This document shows, in pieces, positions 63,088 through 64,000 of a stretch of DNA of 64,000 nucleotides (position 1 is its first letter; each line of letters begins with the position of its first letter). The stretch lies in NCBI GenBank assembly GCA_942159475.1, contig OW804097.1, forward strand, positions 113,894,582-113,958,581. The letters run 5' to 3'. This DNA comes from Sthenelais limicola (Eukaryota > Annelida > Polychaeta > Phyllodocida > Sigalionidae). The position numbers and the translations under genes were made by a program. The notes under the pieces are model-generated. The model saw only the letters and a program-made list of their open reading frames with translations, did no database searches and was not told where the DNA came from.

Positions 63088-63621
63088 GGGTCATATCTTC
63101 AGAAAATGTACACTCCTCAGCTCTACAAAACTAGGAAATGCTGCTAAATGGGGCTGGAAAATGGTCAATACTATAGTTTATGACAGGTTAATTAAACAAC
63201 GGTGTTTTCTCTCTCATGTCGAGGAGTGGAAGAAGGAATGGCCATTAGTTCTTGTTAATCTGTTAACACCCTTATAAAAGAACAGCTGGGTCATGGCATG
63301 GCTCTGCCCCCTCGACCAAATTGGGATGATATTTCCTCCTGTCTTAGCAGTAATAGGATATCAGGTCTTGCATCCCGTTCCGGTCTACCGACAGAGGCAA
63401 TGGAGGATGACACTTAATTGTTCCCCCTTCCATCTTTCCTGTTTATAAGAAATAGGGCGCCACACTATAGGTATATCTGAGTATATTCTATATTGACTTG
63501 ATTCAGATAATCTGTTTGGTTATATTGAACTAAATTTTGAACCTCATTATTGTCTTTTAATTTGGGTTATAATTGAAAGGATTGCTGAAGGCGAATTGTA
63601 CATTTTCTGACGATTTCACCC
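63088..63621 (+). mobile_element. MITE-A copy split by a 287-bp insertion
   Basis: Left end GGGTCATATCTTCAG, right end CTGACGATTTCACCC, ATAT exactly on both sides. The interior is interrupted at 63177-63463, with ACTATAG repeated at both edges (63170-63176 and 63464-63470). The insert is unidentified. Confidence 0.85.
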
Positions 63622-64000
63622 ATATATTGTAGGGATGGAAGTAGCATAATAAAATGAGCAGTACGTGCTGGCACAATACAAGACGCCCATGACTACACTC
63701 TGTTAGAGTCCTGTATGCAGTAAACGTCAAAGCAGGCAACGCTAAACCATACCATCTGCCGCTGCATTCGAGTCTCAAATAGCGTGTAGGCCTGTAGGCA
63801 CTGCATTCTTTGAGACGGCCTCGCTCATCTGGTCATGTGACAGTGCATCCACACTTCTAGGAACGAACCGATTTTGTGCAATTTTGAACAATTAATCATA
63901 TATAATATTAAAATCCATATAATAAAATATATTCACAATGAACATGAGCAACATTTCCGCAACATTTATTGCCTAAAATCGACAGTAATGCTGAGATTTC
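63622..64000. other. no recognised feature
   Basis: No gene or repeat supported to the end of the window. Confidence 0.45.

Overview
The window looks like non-coding, repeat-saturated DNA from an animal genome, most likely a mollusc and perhaps a gastropod. It is AT-rich. It has no bacterial-style operons, rRNA or CRISPR, and I found no convincing conserved host protein. The only recognisable coding sequence is two 5'-truncated non-LTR (LINE) reverse transcriptases of the CR1/L2/Jockey-like group, at 45.2-47.8 kb and 53.8-55.3 kb. The gastropod guess rests on a SINE-like repeat (GTGAGTGAGATT, then TTTACGCCCTTATCAACA and a GGGCGGG hairpin) that resembles, from memory, abundant gastropod repeats; it was not checked by search.

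The dominant component is one short inverted-repeat transposon family, called MITE-A here, with about 65 full or partial copies over the whole 64 kb. A typical copy is 225-240 bp. Its ends are GGGTCAGATTTTCAG or GGGTGAAGTCGCCAG, each followed by AAAATGTACAATT. Several copies are flanked by exact 4-bp target duplications (ATAT, ATAA, ACTT, AATA, TTAT, ATGT). The + strand is assigned to copies reading GGCAGCTGTACACATTTAG after the left end; the - strand is the reverse. MITE-B has ends GTGATGTGTTTCAGGAAAAT then TGAGTCACAAGTCGCAAAA, is about 400-500 bp, and has about 10 copies or fragments. Smaller dispersed families are labelled C, D (SINE-like), E, G, H, I and J.

Layout. 0-8 kb: MITE-A/B copies, a 52-bp minisatellite, two large foldbacks. 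8.3-9.2 kb: GTGCAGTTT minisatellite. 10.7-14.2 kb: two long polypyrimidine tracts. 14.4-18.8 kb: MITE-A copies and two CpG-rich blocks with promoter-like motifs. 18.9-22.1 kb: a second 52-bp array, then a 2.8-kb element with MITE-A-like ends, an exact ACAT duplication and about 14 copies of a 15-bp motif (GATACCGGGCATCCC) in both orientations. 22-34 kb: mostly MITE-A/B and C copies. 34.6-35.7 kb: a TTAA-flanked 1.14-kb element containing a 15-bp array. 36.4-37.2 kb: a 33-bp array. 45-47.8 kb and 53.7-55.4 kb: MITE-A copies each split by a LINE. 49.6-50.1 kb: a 74-bp array derived from the SINE-like tail. 52.2-53.1 kb: polypurine tract. 58.3-62.7 kb: a MITE-A copy split by a 4.25-kb element with CACTGTA ends, which holds a possible three-exon polyadenylated transcription unit.

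The genes do not form a pathway. The organising principle is nested mobile DNA, with MITE-A serving repeatedly as a landing site and some transposon ends having been amplified into tandem arrays. All family assignments are from reading by eye; no alignment or database search was run.
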